Source: Clostridium sp. OM02-18AC (lineage in GTDB: Bacteria > Bacillota > Clostridia > Lachnospirales > Lachnospiraceae). Taken from it: 49,265 bases of DNA. Position numbers and translations under genes: made by a program. Under the pieces are notes generated by a model that worked only from the letters and a program-made list of their open reading frames with translations, had not been told where the DNA came from and did not search any database. The stretch spans positions 393-49,657 of the forward strand of contig NZ_QULW01000025.1 of the NCBI RefSeq assembly GCF_003481825.1, in the 5' to 3' direction. This document shows, in pieces, positions 15,948 to 24,598 of this stretch (its first letter is position 1; the number at the start of each line of letters is the position of its first letter).

Positions 15948-17303
15948 ATGTTTGATAAAATCTTAATCGCTAACCGCGGCGAGATTGCGGTGAGAATCAT
16001 CCGGGCCTGCCGCGAGATGGGAATCAAGACCGTGGCAGTATACTCGGAAGCAGACCGCGACAGTCTGCATACACTTCTGGCAGATGAGGCCATCTGCATC
16101 GGACCGGCAGCATCCAGTCAGAGTTATTTGAATATGGAACGCATTCTGGCAGCGACGGTAGCGATGAAAGCAGAGGCCATCCATCCGGGCTTTGGTTTCC
16201 TTTCCGAGAATGCGCGGTTTGCAGAATTATGCCAGAAATGCAATATTGCGTTCATCGGACCGTCTGCAGAGATCATTAACAAGATGGGAAACAAATCTGC
16301 GGCAAGAAAGACCATGGTTGAGGCTGGTGTCCCGGTTGTCCCGGGAAGCAAAGAGCCGGTCTATACCGTGGAGGAAGCACTTAAAATGGCAAAAGAGATC
16401 GGTTTTCCAGTCATGATCAAGGCATCTTCCGGCGGCGGCGGGAAAGGCATGCGTGTCTCCTGGAGTGAGGAGGATTTTGAAGCGAACTTCCAGAATGCCC
16501 AGATGGAGTCGGTGAAGGGCTTCTCCGATGACACGATGTATCTGGAACGTTTTGTGGAAAATCCACGTCATATTGAATTTCAGATCATGGCAGATAAATA
16601 CGGCAATGTGGTGCATTTAGGCGAGCGTGACTGTTCCATCCAGCGCCGCCACCAGAAGGTTCTGGAGGAGTCCCCTTCCATCGCGATCTCGGAGGAGCTG
16701 CGCAAAAAGATGGGAGAGACGGCAGTCAGGGCAGCAAAAGCCGTTGGCTATGAGAATGCAGGAACCATTGAGTTTCTGCTGGATAAAAATAAAAACTTCT
16801 ACTTTATGGAGATGAACACCCGGATTCAGGTTGAGCATCCGGTGACAGAGCTGGTCAGCGGTCTGGATCTGATCAAGGAGCAGATCCGTGTGGCAGCAGG
16901 AGAACCGTTAAGCGTGACGCAGGACGATATCCATATCCAGGGACATGCGATCGAGTGCCGTATCAACGCGGAGAATCCGGCGAAGAATTTTATGCCGTGT
17001 CCGGGCAAGATCACAAACATCCACATTCCGGGAGGAAACGGAGTTCGTGTGGACACGCACATTTACAACGATTATAAGGTTCCGGCCAACTACGATTCTA
17101 TGCTGATGAAGCTGATCGTGCATGGAAAAGACCGTGCCGAGGCCATTGCGAAGATGAGAAGCGCCCTGGGCGAGCTGATCATCGAGGGAATTGATACCAA
17201 CCTGGATTTCCAGTTTGAGATCTTAAGCAATCCGGTTTACCAGGATGGACATAAGATCGATACGGGCTTCATCCCGGACCAGTTCCCGGAATACTGCAAA
17301 TAA
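15948..17303 (+). CDS. accC: biotin carboxylase subunit of acetyl-CoA carboxylase
   Basis: This 451-residue ATP-grasp enzyme carboxylates biotin on AccB. The N-terminal KILIANRGEIAVRI, the glycine-rich ATP loop SSGGGGKGMR, the biotin carboxylase signature FYFMEMNTRIQVEHPVTE and the C-terminal segment are all present, and the length matches. It is the ninth gene of the fab operon. Confidence 0.97.
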   Translation: MFDKILIANRGEIAVRIIRACREMGIKTVAVYSEADRDSLHTLLADEAICIGPAASSQSYLNMERILAATVAMKAEAIHPGFGFLSENARFAELCQKCNIAFIGPSAEIINKMGNKSAARKTMVEAGVPVVPGSKEPVYTVEEALKMAKEIGFPVMIKASSGGGGKGMRVSWSEEDFEANFQNAQMESVKGFSDDTMYLERFVENPRHIEFQIMADKYGNVVHLGERDCSIQRRHQKVLEESPSIAISEELRKKMGETAVRAAKAVGYENAGTIEFLLDKNKNFYFMEMNTRIQVEHPVTELVSGLDLIKEQIRVAAGEPLSVTQDDIHIQGHAIECRINAENPAKNFMPCPGKITNIHIPGGNGVRVDTHIYNDYKVPANYDSMLMKLIVHGKDRAEAIAKMRSALGELIIEGIDTNLDFQFEILSNPVYQDGHKIDTGFIPDQFPEYCK

Positions 17304-17377
17304 TGTTTATGGGGCTGTCGTGAAGTGGTATATGACACTTTTGCGCCAGTCCCAACGCCTATTAAGGAGAATCATTT

Positions 17378-19099
17378 ATGCTTAGAAATATGTTTAAAAA
17401 GACATATACCATGATCGATACGCACCACCGTAAGGGAAAAAGCGAGGAAGAGCCAAACATCCCGGAGGGACTCTGGAAAAAGTGCAACAAGTGCGGCCAG
17501 CCGATCTATGTGGAGGATGTTCGCAATAATCTGTACGTTTGCCCGAAATGCGGCGGATACTTCCGTGTGCATGCGTACCGCCGGATTGAGATGCTGCTTG
17601 ATGAGGGAAGTTTTGAGGAGTGGAATAAGGAAATGGAGTTTTCCAATCCGCTGGATTTCCCGGGATATGAGAAGAAGGTAGCGGCGGCCCAGGAGAAGAC
17701 TGGCCTGCAGGAAGCCATCGTAACTGGTAAGGGAACCATTAAGGGTTTTGAGACTGCCATAGGTGTCTGTGATGCGCGGTTTATCATGAGCAGTATGGGA
17801 CATGTAGTCGGCGAGAAGATCACCCGCATGGTGGAGCGCGCAACAAAGGAAAAGCTTCCGGTCATTATCTTTGCCTGCTCCGGCGGAGCAAGAATGCAGG
17901 AAGGCATTGTGTCCCTGATGCAGATGGCGAAAACCTCCGCAGCGCTGGAAAAACACCATGAAGCAGGCCAGCTTTTTGTCAGCGTACTGACAGACCCGAC
18001 GACAGGAGGTGTGACAGCAAGCTTTGCAATGCTGGGCGATATCATTCTGGCAGAGCCGAATGCGCTGATCGGATTTGCAGGCCCGCGCGTCATCCAGCAG
18101 ACCATCGGCCAGAAGCTGCCGGAGGGCTTCCAGAGAGCAGAGTTTTTGCTGGAGCACGGTTTTGTCGATAAGATCGTGGACCGTGAAAACCAGCGCGATG
18201 TGCTGGCAGACATTCTGCGGATGCACAAAAAGACCGGGATGACCATTCGTCCACAGGAGGGACAGGTGCAGGAAGCCGAGTCTGTGGAAAACTATCTGGA
18301 AAAGCAGAAACAAAGTGGAAAAAATGCCTGGGATACCGTGCAGCTTTCCAGAAGCGCGGCACGTCCGGTCGCACTGGACTATATTCATGCGCTGTTTGAT
18401 GATTTTATGGAATTTCACGGAGACCGGTATTTTGGAGATGACGGAGCCATCATTGGCGGAATCGCGACTTTTTGCGGCATGCCGGTAACGGTTATCGGAC
18501 AGCAGAAAGGACGTACTACCAAAGAAAACATCCACCGGAATTTTGGTATGCCGTCCCCGGATGGTTACCGGAAGGCACTGCGCCTGATGAAGCAGGCGGA
18601 AACCTTTGGCAGACCTGTCATCTGTTTTGTGGATACTCCGGGCGCATTCTGCGGGATTGAGGCAGAGGAGCGCGGACAGGGCGAAGCGATTGCCCGCAAC
18701 CTGTTTGAGATGGCAGCACTGACGGTTCCGGTCCTTTCTATTGTGATCGGTGAAGGCGGAAGCGGCGGCGCACTGGCAATGGCGGTAGCCAACGAGGTCT
18801 GGATGCTGGAGAATGCGATTTATTCCATTCTTTCCCCGGAGGGCTTTGCGTCCATTCTTTGGAAGGACAGTAAGAAAGCTCCGGATGCGGCAAGGGTTAT
18901 GAAGATCACGGCAGCTGATCTTTACGAGCGCGGCCTGATCGAGCATGTGATCCCGGAGAAGGAACCGGCTTCCATTGAGACCATGCCGCAGCTTGCAGAA
19001 AATATGAGACAGGGCATGACTGCATTTTTTGAGCGTTACAATGGGAAGAGCAAAGAGGAAATCCGCGAGTCCCGTTACCAGAGATTCCGGAATATGTAA
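17378..19099 (+). CDS. accDA: fused acetyl-CoA carboxylase carboxyltransferase beta-alpha (AccD-AccA)
   Basis: This single 573-residue chain joins both carboxyltransferase subunits, which normally come from two genes. Residues 1-285 are AccD: a four-Cys zinc ribbon (Cys36, Cys39, Cys55, Cys58), then the crotonase-fold core with CSGGARMQEG and DPTTGGVTASFA. Residues 285-320 are a linker, and 320-573 are AccA: FMEFHGDRYFGDD, GQQKGR, FVDTPGAFCGIEAEERGQGEAIA and GEGGSGGALA. The reading frame is unbroken, so this is a real fusion and not two overlapping genes. AAGGAG lies 9 nt before ATG. It transfers CO2 from biotin to acetyl-CoA to give malonyl-CoA. Such fusions are known in some Bacillota. Confidence 0.95.
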   Translation: MLRNMFKKTYTMIDTHHRKGKSEEEPNIPEGLWKKCNKCGQPIYVEDVRNNLYVCPKCGGYFRVHAYRRIEMLLDEGSFEEWNKEMEFSNPLDFPGYEKKVAAAQEKTGLQEAIVTGKGTIKGFETAIGVCDARFIMSSMGHVVGEKITRMVERATKEKLPVIIFACSGGARMQEGIVSLMQMAKTSAALEKHHEAGQLFVSVLTDPTTGGVTASFAMLGDIILAEPNALIGFAGPRVIQQTIGQKLPEGFQRAEFLLEHGFVDKIVDRENQRDVLADILRMHKKTGMTIRPQEGQVQEAESVENYLEKQKQSGKNAWDTVQLSRSAARPVALDYIHALFDDFMEFHGDRYFGDDGAIIGGIATFCGMPVTVIGQQKGRTTKENIHRNFGMPSPDGYRKALRLMKQAETFGRPVICFVDTPGAFCGIEAEERGQGEAIARNLFEMAALTVPVLSIVIGEGGSGGALAMAVANEVWMLENAIYSILSPEGFASILWKDSKKAPDAARVMKITAADLYERGLIEHVIPEKEPASIETMPQLAENMRQGMTAFFERYNGKSKEEIRESRYQRFRNM

Positions 19100-19172
19100 A
19101 CAGCTGCAAGGGACAGAATCGTGTGAGAGGATTTCACGTTGGTTTGGTCCGGGCAGACCCAAGGAGAAGTGC

Positions 19173-20285
19173 ATGAATAACATGAAAGCATTAAAAATCG
19201 GTGATCTTACAGCAAAATATCCGATCATCCAGGGAGGTATGGGAGTTGGTATCAGTCTGCATTCCCTGGCTGGCGCAGTGGCAAAAGCCGGAGGGATCGG
19301 CATTATCTCTACGGCGCAGATCGGCTTTAAGGATCCGGAGTTTTTGAAGGCACCGATGGAAGCAAACCTGCGTGCCATTGGCGAGGAACTAAAAAAAGCG
19401 CGGGAGATCGCGCCGAAAGGTATTATTGGATTTAATATTATGGTGGCAACCCGCAATTATGCCCAGTATGTGAAAGAAGCGGTAAAGGCAGGTGCAGACA
19501 TCATTATTTCCGGCGCCGGACTTCCGGTTTCTTTGCCGGAGCTTGTGGAAGGGGCAAAGACGAAAATCGCGCCGATCGTTTCCACCGCAAAATCCGCACT
19601 GGTCATCTGCAAGATGTGGGACCGCAAGTATAAACGCATTCCAGATCTTCTGGTGATCGAGGGACCGTTGGCAGGCGGACATCTGGGATTTTCCAGAGAA
19701 GATTTAAGCCGCTATGGTGCAGATACGAACGATGTACCGCATACTTACCATCAGGAACTGTATGATGAGGAAATCCGCGGTATCATGAAGGTGGTAAAGC
19801 AGTTTGAGGAAAAGTATCAGCAGCATATTCCGGTAGCCATTGCCGGAGGCATCTACACCCGCGAGGACGTAGAACATGCCATGGAGCTTGGCGCAGATGC
19901 GGTTCAGGTGGCAACGCGCTTTGTTACGACCAAAGAGTGCGATGCACCGGAAAGCTACAAGCAGGCCTACATCGATGCGAAGGCAGAAGACATCGTGATC
20001 ACCCAGAGTCCGGTCGGAATGCCGGGCCGTGCGATCGTCAATCCGTTCCTGGAGAAGATCACTGCCATGAAAGAGCGTGGGGAAAAGGCAAAGATCACGC
20101 ATTGCTACCAGTGCCTGGAGCACTGTGATCCGGCCAACATCCCATACTGCATTACCAAAGCGCTGTCTAACGCAGCAGAGGGGGCGTTAAATGATGCTCT
20201 TTTATTCTGTGGCAGCAACGCATACCGTGCCGATAAGATCGAGACGGTCGAAGCTGTGGTGCAGGATTTGGTTGGGGGAGTATAA
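19173..20285 (+). CDS. FabK/nitronate monooxygenase-like FMN TIM-barrel protein
   Basis: This 370-residue protein has the same fold as FabK. YPIIQGGMGVGISLHSLAGAVA matches the N-terminal FMN strand, and IEGPLAGGHLGF, AGGIYTREDV and GADAVQVATRF the phosphate site. It differs from the FabK in this operon by an inserted loop and a C-terminal cysteine cluster, HCYQCLEHCDPANIPYC, absent from FabK. Nitronate monooxygenase is the usual label, but its place as the last gene of the fab operon suggests a lipid-linked oxidoreductase role. AAGGAG lies 6 nt before ATG 19173. Whether it reduces enoyl-ACP, isomerises it or acts on something else is open. Confidence 0.85.
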   Translation: MNNMKALKIGDLTAKYPIIQGGMGVGISLHSLAGAVAKAGGIGIISTAQIGFKDPEFLKAPMEANLRAIGEELKKAREIAPKGIIGFNIMVATRNYAQYVKEAVKAGADIIISGAGLPVSLPELVEGAKTKIAPIVSTAKSALVICKMWDRKYKRIPDLLVIEGPLAGGHLGFSREDLSRYGADTNDVPHTYHQELYDEEIRGIMKVVKQFEEKYQQHIPVAIAGGIYTREDVEHAMELGADAVQVATRFVTTKECDAPESYKQAYIDAKAEDIVITQSPVGMPGRAIVNPFLEKITAMKERGEKAKITHCYQCLEHCDPANIPYCITKALSNAAEGALNDALLFCGSNAYRADKIETVEAVVQDLVGGV

Positions 20286-20418
20286 AAAAATGCTCCATGT
20301 ATGACATAAATGAGATTGAAGTTCCATAGATTTAGAGCAAACGGTGCTGCGTTTCCGAAAGAGCAATTGCTAGGCAATATCAAGGTAGCAAAAAAGGAAA
20401 CAGCAGTGTCATGACCAT

Positions 20419-21111
20419 ATGGGAAGTGAAACGACTTTGCTGAATTATCTCTGGGGCGGCATGCTCTTAGCCGGAATGCTGTGGGGCGCAATCAATGGAA
20501 CATGGAATGAAGTGACCCAGGCTCTTCTGGACTCTGCAAAAGAATCCGTGAGTCTGGGTATTACTATGCTTGGGATCCTGTCGTTTTGGTGCGGCATTAT
20601 GGAAATCGGAAGCCAATCTGGGCTCATTGGCTGGCTGGCGAAGCGCATGACACCGGTGTTGGACTTTCTGTTTCCGGAGCTTGAACGGCAGCATCCGGCC
20701 AGAGAGCCCATTGCGGTGAACATCATAGCCAATATGCTGGGACTTGGCATGGCTGCGACACCGGCCGGATTAAAGGCAATGCAGGAGATGGAAGCAGATA
20801 TCCGGGATGAGGCACGGACTGCGACCGCTTCCATGTGTACATTCCTGATCTTAAATATTTCGTCGCTGCAGTTGATCCCGGTTACACTGATCGCGTATCG
20901 GAGCCAGTATGGATCAAAACAGCCAGAGGCTGTGCTTGGTCCTGCGCTTGCGGCAACGACGGTTTCTACATTGACTGCGGTAGTTTTCTGCAAGATCATG
21001 GATTTGAGAAAACGAAACAGGAGCAAGCGTAGAAAGAACATGATGGAAAGCCGTAATTCTGAAAAAGGTGTTCCTGGTGCCGGAAATGTCAGAGAGGTGA
21101 CACGTCCATGA
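20419..21111 (+). CDS. spmA: spore maturation protein A
   Basis: This 230-residue membrane protein with a nucleoside-recognition (Gate) domain matches SpmA, which with SpmB affects dehydration of the spore core. WNEVTQALLDSAKESVSLGITMLGILSFWCGIMEI and NIIANMLGLGMAATPAGLKAM are family hallmarks; several hydrophobic helices are clear. The start is unsure: ATG 20419 has AAGGAAA about 20 nt upstream, and a TTG at 20437 would match shorter relatives. The C-terminal 40 residues are basic and poorly conserved. The stop overlaps spmB by 4 nt (ATGA). Confidence 0.9.
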   Translation: MGSETTLLNYLWGGMLLAGMLWGAINGTWNEVTQALLDSAKESVSLGITMLGILSFWCGIMEIGSQSGLIGWLAKRMTPVLDFLFPELERQHPAREPIAVNIIANMLGLGMAATPAGLKAMQEMEADIRDEARTATASMCTFLILNISSLQLIPVTLIAYRSQYGSKQPEAVLGPALAATTVSTLTAVVFCKIMDLRKRNRSKRRKNMMESRNSEKGVPGAGNVREVTRP

Positions 21112-21623
21112 TCCTGTGGATTTCTAAGATTCTGCTTCCGTTTGTGATCAGCTATGTTGTAGCCTTTGGTCTGATCTCGCATCGTCCGGTATTCGATGAT
21201 TTTCTGGACGGCGCAAAAAGCGGGATGAAAACCGTGGCAGAGATTTTGCCAACGCTGGTCGGACTCATGAGCGCAGTTGGTGTGGTGCGTGCTTCCGGAC
21301 TTTTAGATGCCGTGACTGATGTTTGTGCTGGAGCAGCAGGACTGCTCCATATTCCGCAGGAACTGGTGCCCATTACTCTGGTGCGTCTGGTTTCCAATTC
21401 TGCAGCTACCGGACTGTTGCTGGATCTGTTTCGGCAGTACGGACCGGACAGCCGGATCGGAATGGCAGCATCGGTACTGATGAGCAGCACGGAAACGGTG
21501 TTTTACTGCCTGAGTATTTACTTTGGCAGTGTAAAGGTGCGGCGGACCCGTTATACCGTGCCCGGGGCCTTGATTGCGACAGCAGCAGGTATTGCTGCAA
21601 GTATCTGGATTACGGGAGCATAA
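21108..21623 (+). CDS. spmB: spore maturation protein B
   Basis: This 171-residue membrane protein of the same Gate family is the partner of SpmA. FDDFLDGAKSGMKTVAEILPTLVGLMSAVGVVRASG and LVRLVSNSAATGLLLDLF are diagnostic. The ATGA overlap with spmA implies coupled translation. Its presence supports a spore-forming host, although these genes also persist in some species that rarely sporulate. Confidence 0.93.
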   Translation: MILWISKILLPFVISYVVAFGLISHRPVFDDFLDGAKSGMKTVAEILPTLVGLMSAVGVVRASGLLDAVTDVCAGAAGLLHIPQELVPITLVRLVSNSAATGLLLDLFRQYGPDSRIGMAASVLMSSTETVFYCLSIYFGSVKVRRTRYTVPGALIATAAGIAASIWITGA

Positions 21624-21739
21624 TGCAGAAGAAATCTGCCGCCAGAATTGTATCATGCGGGATTTTCCGTTCAGGGGAACTCTGCCACTGGACAGTAACC
21701 AGTACACAATTCTTTCACAAACTCGTAAGAAAAACGCGG

Positions 21740-21768
21740 TTGTCGAAAGAGGGTAAATCATGTATAAT
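21740..21768 (+). promoter_or_regulatory. promoter of the FabT-like regulator gene
   Basis: TTGTCG (21740-21745) and a perfect TATAAT (21763-21768) are separated by 17 nt, about 43 nt before the GTG start. No TTTGA/TCAAA palindrome is seen here, unlike at the fab promoter. Confidence 0.6.
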
Positions 21769-21810
21769 CAAGGACGGAGCGACAGGCTTCGTGTGCAGTG
21801 AGGGAGAAAA

Positions 21811-22251
21811 GTGGATACTTACGCGACATTAAACGATGCCCTGGTGAATCTGTTCCGTGATGTTATGGACTTAGAGGAGAAGGCCATTATCACGGAAGAA
21901 TTCCAGGATATTACAAATAACGATATGCATGTGATTCAGGCAATCGGTATTGGGGAACCGAAGAATATGTCTACGATAGCGAAGACGCTTTCCGTGACAG
22001 TGGGAACCCTGACCATAGCCATGAACAGTCTGGTTAAGAAAGGCTACGTGACCCGGGAACGAGGAAAGGAAGACCGGCGTGTAGTCTATATTTCGTTGTC
22101 TGATAAAGGACGGAATGCGTATCAGCATCACGAGAAGTTTCACCATGACATGATCGATGCAATCCTGCAGAATCTGACTGCTGACGAGACTGAGAGTCTG
22201 GTCAGTGCCCTTGCCAAGCTGAATCTGTGGTTCCGTAAGGCAAAAGGATAA
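21811..22251 (+). CDS. MarR-family regulator resembling FabT
   Basis: This 146-residue winged-helix protein matches streptococcal FabT in pattern along its whole length: FQDITNNDMHVIQAIG (FabT has FKDISIKEMHTIDVIG), the recognition region LSVTVGTLTIAMNSLVKKGYV, the wing RERGKEDRRVVYISLSDKG and the helix YQHHEKFHHDMID. FabT represses fatty acid genes when bound to acylated ACP. The start is GTG 21811, with AGGGAG 6 nt upstream. It lies after spmB and not beside fabH, but a FabT-type operator array sits at the fab promoter. Assignment as a fab repressor is therefore likely yet inferred. Confidence 0.85.
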   Translation: MDTYATLNDALVNLFRDVMDLEEKAIITEEFQDITNNDMHVIQAIGIGEPKNMSTIAKTLSVTVGTLTIAMNSLVKKGYVTRERGKEDRRVVYISLSDKGRNAYQHHEKFHHDMIDAILQNLTADETESLVSALAKLNLWFRKAKG

Positions 22252-22275
22252 CATACACAAGGAGGCTTTATTATC

Positions 22276-22845
22276 ATGAAGAAATTAGTCATGGGCTTAC
22301 TGGGAGCCATGATGATCTTATCATTAGCAGCATGTACACCGACCACCGAGAAAAATAAGACCGGTGAGGTAAAAGAACCGGAAGCAGAAGTGGTAGAGAC
22401 CACCGCTGATGCAGGTCCGGGTGTGGTAACCGGCAGACCGGTCGACCAGGATGCACCGGATCTTACCATGGTGTCTGTTTACAGTCTGAGCGAAGACGGC
22501 AGCAAGATCCAGAGCAATATGGACTCTGTAGAAGATCTGGAAGAGCAGAGCCTGACAGATCTTCTGGTTCAGTACGGTGTGCTGGATGAGGGAACAGAGG
22601 CGGTCAGCTTTAAGGCGGAAGGCAGCGCGGAAAGTCAGGAAGCAGGACCGGGTGTAACTGCGGATACTTCGATTGCAGCGAAAGGCACCCTGGAACTGAG
22701 CCAGTTCCCAACCGATAACCGGGAAAAACGACTGCAGGCAGTTGCAAATACGTTCTGCGAAAACATGAATGTAGAAATTCTTACGGTCGTGGTAAGTGGT
22801 GAGACTCTGGCAGATGGTTTAACTTATGTAGATGCGGGAAAATAA
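22276..22845 (+). CDS. lipoprotein with GerM-like domain
   Basis: This 189-residue protein begins with a lipoprotein signal, MKKLVMGLLGAMMILSLAAC, lipidated at Cys20. An acidic linker follows to about residue 55. The rest (SLTDLLVQYGVLDEGTEAVSF ... GTLELSQFP ... RLQAVANTFCENMNVEILTVVVSGE) follows the order of GerMN domains, which are found in sporulation and germination proteins and have an alpha/beta fold with a conserved end strand. AAGGAGG is 9 nt upstream. It follows the FabT-like gene by 24 nt and ends at a strong terminator, so both may share a transcript. Function is not known. Confidence 0.75.
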   Translation: MKKLVMGLLGAMMILSLAACTPTTEKNKTGEVKEPEAEVVETTADAGPGVVTGRPVDQDAPDLTMVSVYSLSEDGSKIQSNMDSVEDLEEQSLTDLLVQYGVLDEGTEAVSFKAEGSAESQEAGPGVTADTSIAAKGTLELSQFPTDNREKRLQAVANTFCENMNVEILTVVVSGETLADGLTYVDAGK

Positions 22846-22856
22846 AAAAAGATATG

Positions 22857-22904
22857 GAAAGATCCTGTACCTGACAATTTATGCGGGTACAGGATCTTTT
22901 TTTG
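22857..22904 (+). terminator. terminator after the GerM-like lipoprotein gene
   Basis: AAAGATCCTGTACC pairs with GGTACAGGATCTTT (14-nt loop) and TTTTTT follows. It separates the sporulation and regulator genes from the sugar locus. Confidence 0.93.
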
Positions 22905-23275
22905 TATTGCATACCGGGGAAGTGCCAATGGCGCGTCTGCTGATTGTGCCCGATCTATGAAAATAATACAGCTTTTTAAAATGAGCAAAGTTGTATTTTG
23001 GAAAAAGTGAGAACGTTAAGAAAATAGCACATGTTTTGACATAAACATACAAAAAATAAGCGCGAATCACCAGAGAAAATGATAAGAAATGCACATTGTT
23101 GATAAAAAATGTCACTGAAAATGCTAATTTTTAGATAAAGTTTCATAAGAAAAAGTACAACTTCTGATAAAAAATATCTTGTATTCTATTGCGCATTTTG
23201 ACAGGAAAACATATAATAAAGCCATGAGAGTTGTTGAAAACAATCAAAAACTATAACATGTTGGGAGGAATCAAA
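22905..23275 (+). promoter_or_regulatory. control region of the sugar ABC transporter operon
   Basis: This 371-bp gene-free stretch is AT-rich. A likely promoter is TTGCGC (23189-23194), 17 nt, TATAAT (23212-23217); TTGACA at 23198 is too close to the -10 to serve. A cre-like sequence TGAGAACGTTAAGA (23008-23021) differs from the CcpA consensus at two fixed positions. GATAA or GATAAG occurs several times from 23078 to 23175. I see no palindrome that clearly fits the known AraR box. Confidence 0.45.
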
Positions 23276-24496
23276 ATGAAGAAAGTCTTCAAAAAAGCAA
23301 CGGCAACCGTGACAGCAGCAGCAATGCTGGCCAGCCTGACTGCATGCGGCGGCGGTGCTGCATCATCCAGTGCGACTACGGCAGCTCCGGCAGGCGAGTC
23401 CAAGGCAGAGGGCGGTGCCGAAACCACAGCAGCAGCTTCCGGTATTGACAACAAGGACATCAAGATCGGTGTTTCCATCTGGTCTTCTACCGACGTTCTT
23501 GGTTCCCAGTGTAAACTGATCCTGGATGAAGCCGCAAAGGCTCTGGGGGTACAGGTTCAGTATGTTGACCAGGGACATGTATCTGAGAAGGTTACCGCTT
23601 CTGTTGAGCAGCTTGCAGCAGCAGGATGCCAGGGTATCATCATCTGTAACTCTTCCGATACCGAGATGACTTCTGCGATCAAGACCGCAAACGACAACAA
23701 AGTATATCTGGCACAGTTCTTCCGTGTAATCAGCAAGGACAACAGCGCAGATATCTACGATATGGCTACCCAGTCTCCGTACTACATCGGTGCAGTTCAT
23801 GAGAACGAGCCGGAGAACGGCGAAAAACTGGTTCAGATCCTTTTGGACAAGGGCGACAGAAACATCGGTCTGATCGGCTGGGAGCAGGGTGATGCTACCT
23901 GGTTAGGCAGATGGGAAGGTTATAAAGCAGGCGTTGAGAAATGGAATTCCGAGCATCCGGATGATCAGGCTAAGCTTTCTGAGCCGCAGTACGCAGGTAC
24001 TTCTTCCGAGGGTGGTTCCAAGGCAGCAGAAGCTTTAATGTCTGCAGATCCGACTCTTGATGCACTCATCCCGGCAGGCGGCGGCGGTGACCCGCTTCAG
24101 GGTGCTATCGCAGCTGTTGAGCGTGCAGGCAAAGTTCAGGATATCGATATCGTTTCCACCGACTTCCTCCCGGACCTTGGCGAGAGACTTGAGAATGGTT
24201 CCATGGCTGGTCAGTCCGGCGGACATTACTGCGACCCGCTTATCGCTTTCATGATGGTTTACAATGCAATCAAGGGCAACTACAGCGGATTCGAAGGCAA
24301 GTTTGAGGATGTTCCGTTCCCGTACCTGTATGTATCTTCTGCAGATGATTACAAAGCTTACGAGCAGTACTTCGTAGATCAGCTTCCTTACACCGATGAG
24401 GAACTGGTTTCCATGTCTGAGCTGGATCTTGACGGTCTGAAAGAGGCAGCAGCTAAGATTTCCATCGAGGATGCAGCTGCACGTGCAGGCAAATAA
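23276..24496 (+). CDS. sugar-binding lipoprotein of ABC transporter
   Basis: This 406-residue solute-binding protein of the periplasmic-binding protein type 1 family has a lipoprotein signal with lipobox LTAC (Cys at about 23), then a low-complexity Ala/Ser/Thr linker to about residue 55. The sugar-binding domain begins at DIKIGVSIWSSTDVLGSQCKLILDEAAKALG. ATG 23276 is chosen because GGAGGA lies 8 nt upstream and gives a normal signal peptide. It delivers a pentose-like sugar to the two permeases and ATPase downstream. The adjacent araA suggests arabinose; the sequence alone does not name the ligand. Confidence 0.93.
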   Translation: MKKVFKKATATVTAAAMLASLTACGGGAASSSATTAAPAGESKAEGGAETTAAASGIDNKDIKIGVSIWSSTDVLGSQCKLILDEAAKALGVQVQYVDQGHVSEKVTASVEQLAAAGCQGIIICNSSDTEMTSAIKTANDNKVYLAQFFRVISKDNSADIYDMATQSPYYIGAVHENEPENGEKLVQILLDKGDRNIGLIGWEQGDATWLGRWEGYKAGVEKWNSEHPDDQAKLSEPQYAGTSSEGGSKAAEALMSADPTLDALIPAGGGGDPLQGAIAAVERAGKVQDIDIVSTDFLPDLGERLENGSMAGQSGGHYCDPLIAFMMVYNAIKGNYSGFEGKFEDVPFPYLYVSSADDYKAYEQYFVDQLPYTDEELVSMSELDLDGLKEAAAKISIEDAAARAGK

Positions 24497-24527
24497 ATTA
24501 CACGAGATTCATTTAGGCTGAGTGGCT

Positions 24528-24571
24528 TAAGACGGCCGGTATCGCGCGGCGATGCCGGCCGTCATGTCTTA
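24528..24571 (+). other. intercistronic hairpin after the binding-protein gene
   Basis: A long GC-rich stem (ACGGCCGGTATCGC with GCGATGCCGGCCGT, extended by AAGAC/GTCTT around a small bulge) lies between the binding-protein and permease genes. No U-run follows. Such stems commonly protect the upstream mRNA so that more binding protein than permease is made. Confidence 0.8.
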
Positions 24572-24598
24572 GTATGAAATAAGAACGAGGTAAAAAAT

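Noticed and set aside
17372..19456. A 694-codon open frame on the minus strand opposite accDA
   Set aside because: It lies entirely antisense to a clearly conserved gene, has no ribosome site or family motif, and is rich in Cys, His, Arg and Leu, as expected from a codon-bias shadow.
22985..23165. AraR operator upstream of the transporter
   Set aside because: GTTGTA (22990-22995) and TACAAC (about 23156) are 160 bp apart and do not form the compact palindrome of known AraR boxes.
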